In this document: piece by piece, positions 9,401 to 17,051 of the stretch
How the letters are laid out: each line of letters starts with the position of its first letter
Position numbering within the stretch: the first letter of the stretch is position 1
Source of the DNA: an uncultured Campylobacter sp.
Lineage (GTDB): Bacteria > Campylobacterota > Campylobacteria > Campylobacterales > Campylobacteraceae
Reading direction: 5' to 3'
DNA length: 36,802 nucleotides
NCBI GenBank assembly: GCA_937965895.1
Contig: CALCKS010000001.1
Coordinates: 1-36,802, forward strand
Notes under the pieces: model-generated
What the model was told of the DNA's origin: nothing
Databases searched by the model: none
Seen by the model: the letters and a program-made list of their open reading frames with translations, nothing else
Program-made: the position numbers and the translations under genes

Positions 9401-10067
9401 AAAGCTAACAAAAATTGACTTTAGTGGCTTAAAAAATGTAGAGAAAGGTACTATAACAAATACTGCAAGTAAAGTTATAGAGGACATAAAAGCTACCGAT
9501 GGAGACGATACTATTACACTAGCGGGTGATCAAAAAGCTGCAAAAATTTCAATCGATGCAGGCGAGGGCGAGAATACCATTAAAACTGGAACTTTCCTAA
9601 CCCCAGGTCATGCCGACGCAGATCCAAAAGGTCAAAATATAACCATCAAAAGCGGTTCGGGCAATGATACATTCGATGTTAGTACTTCGGTTATAGGTGC
9701 AGGTTTTGATAGTGCCAACGAGTCTCACACTAGACTTGTGACAATAGATAAGATCAATGTAGGCGATAAGATCAAATTTGCCGGCGGTACCACTGCTATA
9801 GAAAAAGTAACTCTAAATGCCAACGGAAACGCGCAAGATAACTTTGCTCTTGCGGCTAAACTTGGCGGATTCTTTGATGGTCCTAACAACCAAGCCGGTA
9901 AGATATATGCTTATTCATATCTAAATGATACGTATTTGGTGTACAATGCTGCTGGTGGCGATACTGACTTTGGCGCAGGTGATACTATCGTTAAGCTATC
10001 GGGTGTAAATATTGCCAACCTTAACACAACAGTTAATGCTGGTGAAGTTACTATTAACGCATTCTGA
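6354..10067 (+). CDS. S-layer/RTX-like surface protein, paralog 3 (1237 aa)
   Basis: This is a predicted type I-secreted surface-layer protein. The first 18 residues are identical to paralog 2, and the DUF4214-type region (residues ~60-112) is nearly identical. Colinear similarity continues to about residue 370, including an IETLNITTR/SYIKEVENK block. The middle is a divergent beta-solenoid-like region (VKVGTL, VGIGDI, GNVKIAD). RTX-type motifs include GGAGND near residue 225 and GSGNDTFDV near 1100. The C-terminus keeps NDTYLV and IVKLSG but has lost the KVWAF block seen in paralogs 1 and 2, so its secretion module has diverged. No cysteine was seen. The start is fixed by the ribosome site. 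It could be alternatively or simultaneously expressed with paralog 2. Confidence 0.88.
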   Translation: MAVTQAQVAQLYVALFNRAPEGAGFNAWVAAGANKTQAQLAQLMLESPAALAYYGNTIDSDRGYIETIYKNILGKDYTQDPNGIDSWVLHLQLGHSRGETLVKLFEVATSDIAKAADPVAAKIFENKTAISAYMAEKIPNIQTDSSGNYDYGIFQEIIRTTTATNLDEQKAKIDALASATVHTLNNTTEILTGSAGVDIYSAVVSSFADKNTLGVEDKIDGGAGNDMLNVKIDDSFTGFTTGYAKNIEGLNLVNTSNSQRVFNADKVEGLQSVSTHGTNGVRVTNLSNIVDLTVIDQKDSTEVGIAYNTDLVKGNNDAQNLILNNVGRVTPDTEADSHKNSLKVKFNGIETLNITTRENASYIKEVENKFITVKGEADLTISTKDKNPDAPFKDFVNSLDASALIGNLTADLTESAHYTSIKSGNGNDTIKIGKLESNSVSIDMGAGNDTLQIEKVDALKQMKLKGVDNIEIFDKNNNVSALDLTGQTDVKSLKVGQLDQTLVVTSSSIKTINLTDKVDSKAASAGNGHGILHINDKFVDTINYAIDNVTTPQDIIGKVRVSESKNLTVNLDKSVKTVNGNLTDNAASVIEAPKATTINVNVNMVENSGLSLRNIHELKTINLTNNNPKKFTFDIHEDARVKTLNIATLGALDVLNNGLKYISEINVKGLANMPVASLVELHDLGSIDSENGVKLNVNDLVTVYQGSSHVTALKVGDVTTKKTTNAGANFNFKNVTNDIEVNKFDVGGEITFVANKIGNVKIADEIKSKNSGATFDISDSRFNVEISSGNGIDVKNDINFTAKDVIGKVTIADIKAENVNISLTNIKGQNETSAVGIGDINGNYVKNVNITLKDVLKDVKVGTLDLKSAAVIDGKIKVKESTSINIDAGNTKGIVDLGNTGPVSADSVTVDLSKTIGANKFASIVADTVVYKGSTQTPLSTDVNITMKQDINSKDFVANITTSAQADKLVVTAATKFSLVNGSERVDGNDLKTATISGDMGTDATDEYTFDDTNAEKLTKIDFSGLKNVEKGTITNTASKVIEDIKATDGDDTITLAGDQKAAKISIDAGEGENTIKTGTFLTPGHADADPKGQNITIKSGSGNDTFDVSTSVIGAGFDSANESHTRLVTIDKINVGDKIKFAGGTTAIEKVTLNANGNAQDNFALAAKLGGFFDGPNNQAGKIYAYSYLNDTYLVYNAAGGDTDFGAGDTIVKLSGVNIANLNTTVNAGEVTINAF

Positions 10068-10079
10068 TTTCTTCTTCTT

Positions 10080-10114
10080 TTCGGCAGGTTTTTTACCTGC
10101 CGAACCTCTTTTTT
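10080..10114 (+). terminator. Rho-independent terminator after S-layer paralog 3
   Basis: A 10-bp stem, TTCGGCAGGT (10080-10089) pairing with ACCTGCCGAA (10095-10104), closes a T-loop and is followed by CCTCTTTTTT. It ends the S-layer block. The remaining ~235 bp up to the convergent rmd gene hold no convincing gene, and I see no matching terminator for the minus-strand operon there. Confidence 0.9.
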
Positions 10115-10351
10115 GCAAATTTAATTTTATATAAAAATCAATTTTTAGCGATATATAAAGTTTGCGATTGCGTATTGTCTTATTTTGTACTAAAAGCCTC
10201 AAATAAAGTCAGTAGAAAAAAGTAGTCAAAATGGGTGCTCCGGCCGCCTATGCGCGAATTCTGACCTTAGTGATTAAGATGCGAGCTTACTTTGGCTATA
10301 TAAAAATTTAAATGTTATATTTTGGTAAAGGTATCGCAAGAAGTATAAGAT

Positions 10352-11209
10352 CTAAAGCATAGAGTGGAGTAGCTTCTCGATCTCCGCGTTGCAAGGAGTT
10401 ATGCCGTAGCTTAGCAGCTTTGCCGTATCGCAGACGAGTAGGGCGGGGTCGTTCGCCCTGATAAATTTGGCATCGCTTTGTATGGCGATATCGTGCCCGC
10501 TTAAGCCATGTAAAATTTGTAAAATTTGCTCAATACTATAAGCCTTACCAGAGCCAATGTTAAAAATTTCATCGTTAGCTTCGAGTTTTAGTAGTTGCTC
10601 GTATATTCTCACTACATCGTTTATGTCGTTATACTCGCGCTTTGGCGTCAAATTTCCGAGTTTTATTGCATGGGCTCTATCTTTAAAATGTCGCACTATT
10701 TTTGGTATGAGGAAATTTTCGCTTTGTCCAGTACCTGTGTAGTTAAATGGGCGCGCGATGATAAAAGGCAGTCCGCTTTTAGCTATCTGCTCCTCCATGA
10801 AAATTTTACTCTCGGCGTATATGCTTTGCGGATTTAGCGGAGAGTTTTCGCACATGGGCGTATCGCCTCCGCCGTATACGCTAGCTGAGCTTGCAAAGAT
10901 TGCTTTTTGAAATTTAACGGTGCTTAGAGCTTCTAACAAATTTAGCGTACCGATTTCGTTTGCGTTTTTTATCTCGGCGGGATCAGCCATGGCAAACGAA
11001 ACTGCGGCTAGGTGGATAATGTAGTCGAATTTGGCGCTAAAGGCAGCTTTTATGCTGTCTTTGTCAAGCAGATCAAAGCGCGCGTGATGTGGCGCGCTAG
11101 GTCTCAGGGCGCCGCCTGAGACCTCGTAGCCTAGCCCGCGAAGGTATCGCTCCAAATAGCGACCCGTAAAGCCCTCGATCCCCGTAATAAAAACGCGCTT
11201 AGAACTCAA
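10352..11209 (-). CDS. rmd: GDP-6-deoxy-D-mannose reductase (GDP-D-rhamnose synthesis)
   Basis: This short-chain dehydrogenase/epimerase-fold enzyme (285 aa) should reduce the 4-keto sugar made by Gmd to GDP-D-rhamnose using NAD(P)H. The Rossmann motif GIEGFTG is at residues 10-16. The catalytic Ser (108/110 region) and Y131-x3-K135 (YAESK) are present, and RPFNYTGTGQ is typical of the RMD branch. The start is a TTG at 11209, overlapping gmd by 11 nt; no in-frame ATG fits better. It is the last gene of the minus-strand cluster. RMD is preferred over GDP-fucose synthase because of overall pattern and pairing with Gmd, but the exact stereochemistry is an inference. Confidence 0.8.
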   Translation of the reverse strand: MSSKRVFITGIEGFTGRYLERYLRGLGYEVSGGALRPSAPHHARFDLLDKDSIKAAFSAKFDYIIHLAAVSFAMADPAEIKNANEIGTLNLLEALSTVKFQKAIFASSASVYGGGDTPMCENSPLNPQSIYAESKIFMEEQIAKSGLPFIIARPFNYTGTGQSENFLIPKIVRHFKDRAHAIKLGNLTPKREYNDINDVVRIYEQLLKLEANDEIFNIGSGKAYSIEQILQILHGLSGHDIAIQSDAKFIRANDPALLVCDTAKLLSYGITPCNAEIEKLLHSML

Positions 11210-12230
11210 ATCCCGCCTCGATGCGTCTTAGATCTGATTTTATCATCATATCGCAAAGTCCTTTTAGATCGGTCTTTGCGCTCCAACCGAGCTTTTGCTT
11301 GGCTTTTGATGCGTCGCCTATTAGCAGATCGACTTCTGCCGGTCTAAAAAATGCCGGATTTATCTTTACGATCACGTCGCCTTTGTCGTTTAGCCCGACT
11401 TCGTTTATGCCCTCGCCCTCAAATTTTATCCCGATATCTAACGCTTCAAAGCTAAGTTTCACAAAATCCCTGACAGTGGTTGTTACGCCGGTAGCGAGCA
11501 CGAAGGTATCCGAAGTTGGCGCTTGTAGCATCGCGTGCATGCCTTCGACGTATTCTTTAGCGTAGCCCCAGTCGCGCTTTGCGTCTAGGTTGCCTAGCTC
11601 CAAGGTCTTAGCCTTTTTCAGAGCGATTTTTGCGGCCGTATTCGTGATTTTTCTCGTGACAAACTCAAGTCCTCTTAGCGGACTTTCGTGGTTAAATAAA
11701 ATGCCGCTTGAGGCGAAAATATCGTAGCTTTCTTGATAGTTTACCGTGATAAAGTGTGCATAAAGCTTTGCCACTCCGTAAGGCGAACGCGGATAAAACG
11801 GCGTCGTTTCACTTTGCGGGACGGCTTGGACTTTGCCGAACATCTCTGATGTGCTAGCTTGGTAAAATTTGATACTTTTATCTACCGTTTTGATTGCTTC
11901 TAGTATATTTAGTGCGCCGATGCCAGTAGCGTTTGCAGTGTGAAAAGGCTCTTTAAAACTAACGCCTACAAAGCTTTGGGCGGCTAGGTTGTAGATTTCC
12001 TCGGGTCTTATCTCATTGACGACGCTTAGGATATTAAACGGATCGGTTAGCTCAAACTCGACTAGATGAAAATTCGGCTCGTTTAAAAGACCTAGCTCGT
12101 TTAATCTCCAAAAATTCGGGCTCACCGCTCGTCTGTAACCACCGTAGATCTCATATCCCAGATCGATCAGATATCTAGCCAGATACGCGCCGTCTTGGCC
12201 TCCGACGCCCGTGATTATAGCTTTTTTCAT
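11199..12230 (-). CDS. gmd: GDP-mannose 4,6-dehydratase
   Basis: It should convert GDP-D-mannose to GDP-4-keto-6-deoxy-D-mannose in the cytoplasm, the precursor of GDP-D-rhamnose. The NAD(P)-binding motif GVGGQDG is at residues 8-14. The active-site group STSEMFG (S/T127-128, E129) and Y151-x3-K155 (YGVAK) are intact, and 343 aa is the normal length. The ribosome site GGAGAA precedes the ATG. The start codon shares one base with the stop of the glycosyltransferase gene upstream, indicating translational coupling. A related gene (wcbK) has been described in C. fetus LPS loci linked to S-layer serotype. Confidence 0.9.
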   Translation of the reverse strand: MKKAIITGVGGQDGAYLARYLIDLGYEIYGGYRRAVSPNFWRLNELGLLNEPNFHLVEFELTDPFNILSVVNEIRPEEIYNLAAQSFVGVSFKEPFHTANATGIGALNILEAIKTVDKSIKFYQASTSEMFGKVQAVPQSETTPFYPRSPYGVAKLYAHFITVNYQESYDIFASSGILFNHESPLRGLEFVTRKITNTAAKIALKKAKTLELGNLDAKRDWGYAKEYVEGMHAMLQAPTSDTFVLATGVTTTVRDFVKLSFEALDIGIKFEGEGINEVGLNDKGDVIVKINPAFFRPAEVDLLIGDASKAKQKLGWSAKTDLKGLCDMMIKSDLRRIEAGFEF

Positions 12231-15200
12231 TATTCTTCTCCGTTTTTTAAATGTCGCATAAAATTATGATCAGTATTTATGGCTTTAAAGATTCTTAAAT
12301 AAAGACCGGCGATGTTTTGCCAGCTGTTTTCTTCTAGCCATTTTATGCGCTTATCATAAATTTTACCATCTATTTCATTATTTTTTACTTTTTCGAGTTG
12401 TTCTAGGATATCCTCGTCGCTAAAACCGTCCGCCGCTATCGTGATATTTTGCATCTCGCTAAAAATTCTTGACGGCGTAACTATAACGTTTTTACAAAGA
12501 CTTAGAGAGACTCTGGCTGCTGCGCTACTACCCTCGTCGGTCTGTCCGTACGGCAATACGATCGCATCGCAACAACTTAGTTTTTCGTTTACACTTTCTA
12601 TCGGCAAAAAGCTCGTATGCCACTCTATTTTTTCGCTCAAATTTAGCTTTTCGCAAATCTTGCGGCATCTTTGTAGCTCCGCCTCGCCGTCTGCGTTTGC
12701 GACGGGGCTAATGATAATTAGCTTTGCGTCCGTATTTTGGCTAAATTTGGCAAAGGCTTGCAGCAGTACGGGTAAATTTTTATGCGCAAAAAGCAGTCCG
12801 AAAAATCCTATCCTAAATTTGCCGTCCGCTTCCTTACGTTTGTTTTGCTCGAGCGCTAAATTTTGTGTTCCGTGCGGCACTAGCGTGATATTATCGGCAA
12901 GCCCGAGTAGTCTAAGCGTATTTAGATCGTCGGTACTATGGACGAATACTCGGTCGAATTCGTAAAGCGTGTCGTGCCAGTTTTGCTGAGTTTGGCGCGG
13001 GTAGTTTAGGATTTGCTTCGTACTATGAAGCGTGATAAAGCAAATTTTTCCCTGAGATTTTAGAGCAAGGACGTCTGATTTTAGCTTTTCGTCTATCTCG
13101 AAAAAGGTAAAATGATGTTGTAGCCAAATTATATTCGCATCCGTCTCAAGCCCCGATAGTAGTTTTTCGCGCTCTATTTCAAAGACTTTTATATTGTCGT
13201 TTTCTTGGGTTAAATTTGACCCATCGGCGCGCTTTTGCTCGCTCCAAGTGTAAATTTGCAAATCTGCGCCCGCCCGCGCAAGCTCGTCCGTTAGGTATTT
13301 TGAGTATTCGGCTATACCGCAAACGGCGTTATATGTCGAAAAGTAGGCTATTTTTAGCTCTACGGGCTTGTTTTTAAAGGATTTTAGATGCGAGATGCTC
13401 GAGATGAAATTTAGCGCATTTTTCTCGCCAAACATCATTTCATCTACCTTCTGTTTTAGCGGTTCTATGTTCGGCGCGCGGTTTTGTAAAATTTGCTCGG
13501 CTACTTTGAGGATCTTTTCACCCAGATCCTTTACGCTAGGCTCCGCCCAAAATGAATAATTTAGATTAAAATGCGTAACGGCCGGCGCAAATTTGTATCC
13601 GATAAACTCGCAGCTGCCATCCAAAAACTCGCACTGACCGCTATAGTCGGTGGAGATAACGGGTTTTTCGTAATGTACGCCTTCGATTGCCGGCATATTT
13701 AGCCCCTCGCCGCGCGTCGGCAGCACGACGATATCGCACTGTTCATAAAGGTTTGCCACGTCAAGCGCGGTTAGATCTTCGTTTAGTATGACGCGGATTT
13801 TATCGCGGTACTTTTTATCGACTAAAAGCTCGATTTGTTCGGTTACGCTATTGTGCGGGTTAGGGAAGCTTTTTATCGTTAGGCCTAGCTCGAATTTGGC
13901 TTTTTTGCAGGCTTCGTTAAAGGCTCGCAGTAGCACGTCGGCACCCTTTCTAGGCAGGCACGACGAGATGTGAAAGAGCTTTATCTCGCGCTTTTGGTCG
14001 CTGTTTTCTTGCGAAACGCTTGGCGCAGGCGGCGTTTTTAGCGGTATATCGGCTACTTTTACCGGCGTATAGCAGCCATTATCTATGAGGATTTTTTTTA
14101 TAAAAAATGTCGAAACCAAAATGCCTTTATACTTGGAGTTTAAAATTTCGATCGTCCTAGGCGGGATACGCGACTCCTCCCAGAAAAATACCGCGATCTC
14201 AAAGCCGTAGCCCTCGCGCACGTCTTCGATTAGCGGGTAGTGGTGGTAGATCGCGACCTTGTCGTCGCTTCTGATTGCGGGTGCGTTTTTATCCGGCACT
14301 ATGCTTCTTAGGGTTTCGTACTCGTCTTTGGTTATCGCGATGTCTTCTATTTTATCGAAATAGTTTGCGTGATAGCAGATAACAAAGACGTTTTTTACTT
14401 TGTTTAGTAGTCTAAATATGATGTTCCTATTTATTGCGGCTAGACTGTAGTGTCCGCTGATGTTGCCGATTACCGTTAGCTCGTTAAAGTTTTCTTTAAA
14501 TTTGAGATTTTTTAGCTCCAAATTTTGCTCGTACTCTTTTGAGTGCTTTAGTTCAAAAACGTTTGGCTCGAAAACGCCCTCTTGCGAGACGTAGATATCG
14601 TCTCTTATTTGCCCTTTGAGGCTAAAAATTCTCGCCCTAAGAGCCGGAAATTTATTTAAAAATATCTTGAGATTCTTCTTAAATTTAGGATTGTTATTTG
14701 CCGTCTTTTCGGTTAAATTTATACCGAATTTGAGTGCTTTTTTGAGATTATCTTTAGCTAAATTTTTACAAAATCTCAAAAACTTATATACCCAAATAAG
14801 CGGCTTTGCGACTCTTTTAAATTTAGCGACGAAAATTTTAAGCTGCTCGATATCATTTTTTATAACCGGAGCTTCGTTTTCTAGGACGTAGACTTTGTGA
14901 TTTAGCGCGAGATATTTGCCCAGTAGATTTTCTAAATCTTCGTGTAAGCGCGCATTTTCGTTTTGTAAATTTGCGATTTGATTTTTGCTTTCCATCAGCT
15001 CAAGCGAGCTTTTCCACAGCGCCTCTTTTGTCTCCAAAGACTCCTTCCAAACGTCGTTTTTTAGCTCGAGCATCTGAGTTTTATTTTCAAATGTCGACAC
15101 GTCGAACCTATCGGCTAGCTCTTCAAAGCTAAAGCCGCTTTTGGCTGCATTTAAAAACGCTTCGCGCGTTTTTTCGTCGCCGTTTTTAAGCCCCAAAACC

Positions 15201-15835
15201 GCGTAATCAAGCCCGACGCTACTCAAAACGTCTCTTAGCGTAACGTTTTGATTTTGCAAATCCTCGCTAAAGCTCAAATTTGAGTTTAGTCTCATCATAA
15301 ACGTATTATTAAAGCCTTCAAATTCGCACAGATACTCAAGTAGCATCGGCGGGATAGGCTTTACGTGCGTAACGTCTAGATAGAAAGTTAGCGTAGCGAC
15401 GCGTAAGTTTTCGGGATTTGGCGTTTCAAGTAGCAAGATACCGCCGTCTTTTAGAACTCGGTGCGCTTGCTTTATTAGCTCGCAAAGCTCGCTAAACTCT
15501 AAATGCTCTGCAAGTTGAAAGGTGCTAACGAGCGCAAGGCTTGAGTCTTCTAGCTCACTTAAAAACTCTATTGCGCCTTGATTTTTGGCCTCAAGTGCGT
15601 TTTTTTCGCACTCTTTTATCATCTCGTCGCTAATGTCGCAACCGCGCGCGATAAAGCCGTTTTGCTTTAAAATTTCAAGCCACTCGCCTCTGCCGCATCC
15701 TAGATCGACCGCCGCCGGCTTTTCATCGTTTTGTTTTAAGATTTGCAAAAACGGCTCGTAAGCAAGCAGGCGTTTTTTGATCTCGCTCCTCTGGCCTCTA
15801 AATTTATCTTCGAAACTTTTATAAAATTTATCCAT
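12230..15835 (-). CDS. Methyltransferase-coiled coil-double glycosyltransferase fusion (1201 aa), O-antigen assembly
   Basis: This large cytoplasmic multidomain protein probably builds and terminates the O-polysaccharide. Residues ~40-150 are a class I SAM methyltransferase (VDLGCGRG at 43-50). Residues ~250-340 form a heptad-like coiled coil, followed by a basic region. Residues ~450-800 are a GT-B, family 4-like glycosyltransferase with an E-x7-E pair (E710/E718). Residues ~825-1185 are a second GT4-like domain (GIAEYSKYL; DEGSSAAARVSL), in which the second Glu of E-x7-E is replaced by Val. The combination resembles WbdD-type chain terminators with a coiled-coil ruler fused to WbdA-type polymerases. 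It lies between wzt and gmd-rmd, overlapping wzt by 8 nt. Sugar and linkage specificity cannot be read from sequence. Confidence 0.82.
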   Translation of the reverse strand: MDKFYKSFEDKFRGQRSEIKKRLLAYEPFLQILKQNDEKPAAVDLGCGRGEWLEILKQNGFIARGCDISDEMIKECEKNALEAKNQGAIEFLSELEDSSLALVSTFQLAEHLEFSELCELIKQAHRVLKDGGILLLETPNPENLRVATLTFYLDVTHVKPIPPMLLEYLCEFEGFNNTFMMRLNSNLSFSEDLQNQNVTLRDVLSSVGLDYAVLGLKNGDEKTREAFLNAAKSGFSFEELADRFDVSTFENKTQMLELKNDVWKESLETKEALWKSSLELMESKNQIANLQNENARLHEDLENLLGKYLALNHKVYVLENEAPVIKNDIEQLKIFVAKFKRVAKPLIWVYKFLRFCKNLAKDNLKKALKFGINLTEKTANNNPKFKKNLKIFLNKFPALRARIFSLKGQIRDDIYVSQEGVFEPNVFELKHSKEYEQNLELKNLKFKENFNELTVIGNISGHYSLAAINRNIIFRLLNKVKNVFVICYHANYFDKIEDIAITKDEYETLRSIVPDKNAPAIRSDDKVAIYHHYPLIEDVREGYGFEIAVFFWEESRIPPRTIEILNSKYKGILVSTFFIKKILIDNGCYTPVKVADIPLKTPPAPSVSQENSDQKREIKLFHISSCLPRKGADVLLRAFNEACKKAKFELGLTIKSFPNPHNSVTEQIELLVDKKYRDKIRVILNEDLTALDVANLYEQCDIVVLPTRGEGLNMPAIEGVHYEKPVISTDYSGQCEFLDGSCEFIGYKFAPAVTHFNLNYSFWAEPSVKDLGEKILKVAEQILQNRAPNIEPLKQKVDEMMFGEKNALNFISSISHLKSFKNKPVELKIAYFSTYNAVCGIAEYSKYLTDELARAGADLQIYTWSEQKRADGSNLTQENDNIKVFEIEREKLLSGLETDANIIWLQHHFTFFEIDEKLKSDVLALKSQGKICFITLHSTKQILNYPRQTQQNWHDTLYEFDRVFVHSTDDLNTLRLLGLADNITLVPHGTQNLALEQNKRKEADGKFRIGFFGLLFAHKNLPVLLQAFAKFSQNTDAKLIIISPVANADGEAELQRCRKICEKLNLSEKIEWHTSFLPIESVNEKLSCCDAIVLPYGQTDEGSSAAARVSLSLCKNVIVTPSRIFSEMQNITIAADGFSDEDILEQLEKVKNNEIDGKIYDKRIKWLEENSWQNIAGLYLRIFKAINTDHNFMRHLKNGEE

Positions 15836-17051
15836 TTATTCTCTTTATTTCCAAACTCGGTTCAAGATACGCAAGGCCGACAAAATCGGGCTTGCTAAAA
15901 TTTACGACGTTAAAAATGATCGCGTTGTCGCGCCATTCGTAGTTGTTTTGCAGGTGGTTGTCGCTATCGTGTAGCGCTAATGTGACTGAAAACGATCCGA
16001 CGCCCAAATTTGCGTCAAATTCAAAACTAAAGTCGTATTCCTCGCCTTTTTTGAGATTTTTTAAAGCTTGTTTTAGGTGGTAAGTGTTGGTGCCGTAGAC
16101 GACCTGCGAGAAGCGATTTTTGATCTGATAGCCTAGCACTAGCGAGGGCAAATTTTCGTTTGCTTGCACCGTTACTTTTAGCTTGATTTTTTTGCCGACT
16201 TCTAAATTTTGTATCTTTTTGCCTGCGGCGTCTAAAATTTCCACGTTTTTTATGCAGGCTTTTTTGTTGCCCGATATGGTTGCGATTTTGCCGTTTTGCA
16301 GGGTTATTTGCGAGATTTGCACGTCTTGTTTTTTTGAGATTAGGGCGTTGTAATAATCAAGTACGGCCTCGGGCTCGCCGTCTTTTAAAATTTGCCCTTT
16401 TTCTAGCAAGATTACTCGGTCGCAGATCGATTTTATCGCGCCGCTATCGTGCGAAACGATGATGAGCGTAGTGCCTAGGCTTTTAAATTCTTTTATCTTA
16501 TCAAAGCTTTTATGCTGGAAATACACGTCGCCTACCGATAGCGCTTCGTCGATGATGAGTATATCGGGGCGGTTTGCCGTGACGACCGAAAAAGCAAGGC
16601 GCATCTGCATGCCGCTACTGTAAATTCGCACGGGATAATCAAAATATTCGCCTATCTCAGCAAAGTCTTCGATGTAGGCTATTATTTCGTCGATTTGCTC
16701 TTTTGAGTAGCCCATGAGAGAGCAGGACTGGTAGGCGTTTTGCCTGCCGGTTAGATCGCCGTGAAAGCCCATGCCTAGCTCCAAAATAGACGAAATTTTA
16801 GCCCCGCTCGTTACGCGGCCGCTTGAGGGCTTTAGCGTGCGCGAGATGATTTTTAAAAGAGTGCTCTTGCCTGCTCCGTTTTGACCGATTAGCCCGACTA
16901 CCTCGCCGGCTCCCACGTCAAAGCTTACGTCTTTTAGTACGGTTTTTACGTTTTTTTCTTCTTTATTTTTACTAAACCACGAGGCAAATCGCTTAAAGTT
17001 ACTCTCGTAATCCAAGTAAGTTTTACAGATATTTTGAACCGATAAAATCAT
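15828..17051 (-). CDS. wzt: O-antigen ABC transporter ATP-binding protein with C-terminal carbohydrate-binding domain
   Basis: This is the ATPase of a Wzm/Wzt exporter that moves lipid-linked O-polysaccharide across the inner membrane. Walker A GQNGAGKST is at residues 56-64, the signature YSSGMQMRLAF at 144-154, Walker B DILIIDEA at 163-170 and the H-loop at H201. Residues ~245-405 are an extra beta-rich domain of the Wzt C-terminal type. In known systems that domain recognises a modified non-reducing end of the glycan and so demands a chain terminator. The methyltransferase next door supplies a candidate for that cap. The gene overlaps wzm by 4 nt (ATGA). Confidence 0.9.
   Translation of the reverse strand: MILSVQNICKTYLDYESNFKRFASWFSKNKEEKNVKTVLKDVSFDVGAGEVVGLIGQNGAGKSTLLKIISRTLKPSSGRVTSGAKISSILELGMGFHGDLTGRQNAYQSCSLMGYSKEQIDEIIAYIEDFAEIGEYFDYPVRIYSSGMQMRLAFSVVTANRPDILIIDEALSVGDVYFQHKSFDKIKEFKSLGTTLIIVSHDSGAIKSICDRVILLEKGQILKDGEPEAVLDYYNALISKKQDVQISQITLQNGKIATISGNKKACIKNVEILDAAGKKIQNLEVGKKIKLKVTVQANENLPSLVLGYQIKNRFSQVVYGTNTYHLKQALKNLKKGEEYDFSFEFDANLGVGSFSVTLALHDSDNHLQNNYEWRDNAIIFNVVNFSKPDFVGLAYLEPSLEIKRING

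Noticed and set aside
10115..10351. Possible small gene or RNA in the gap between the S-layer block and rmd
   Set aside because: No open frame with a ribosome site, no convincing promoter and no strong hairpin were found beyond the terminator at 10080-10114.
12441..12965. Plus-strand open frame of 174 codons opposite the glycosyltransferase fusion
   Set aside because: It is antisense to a well-supported domain, with no ribosome site and no recognisable motif.
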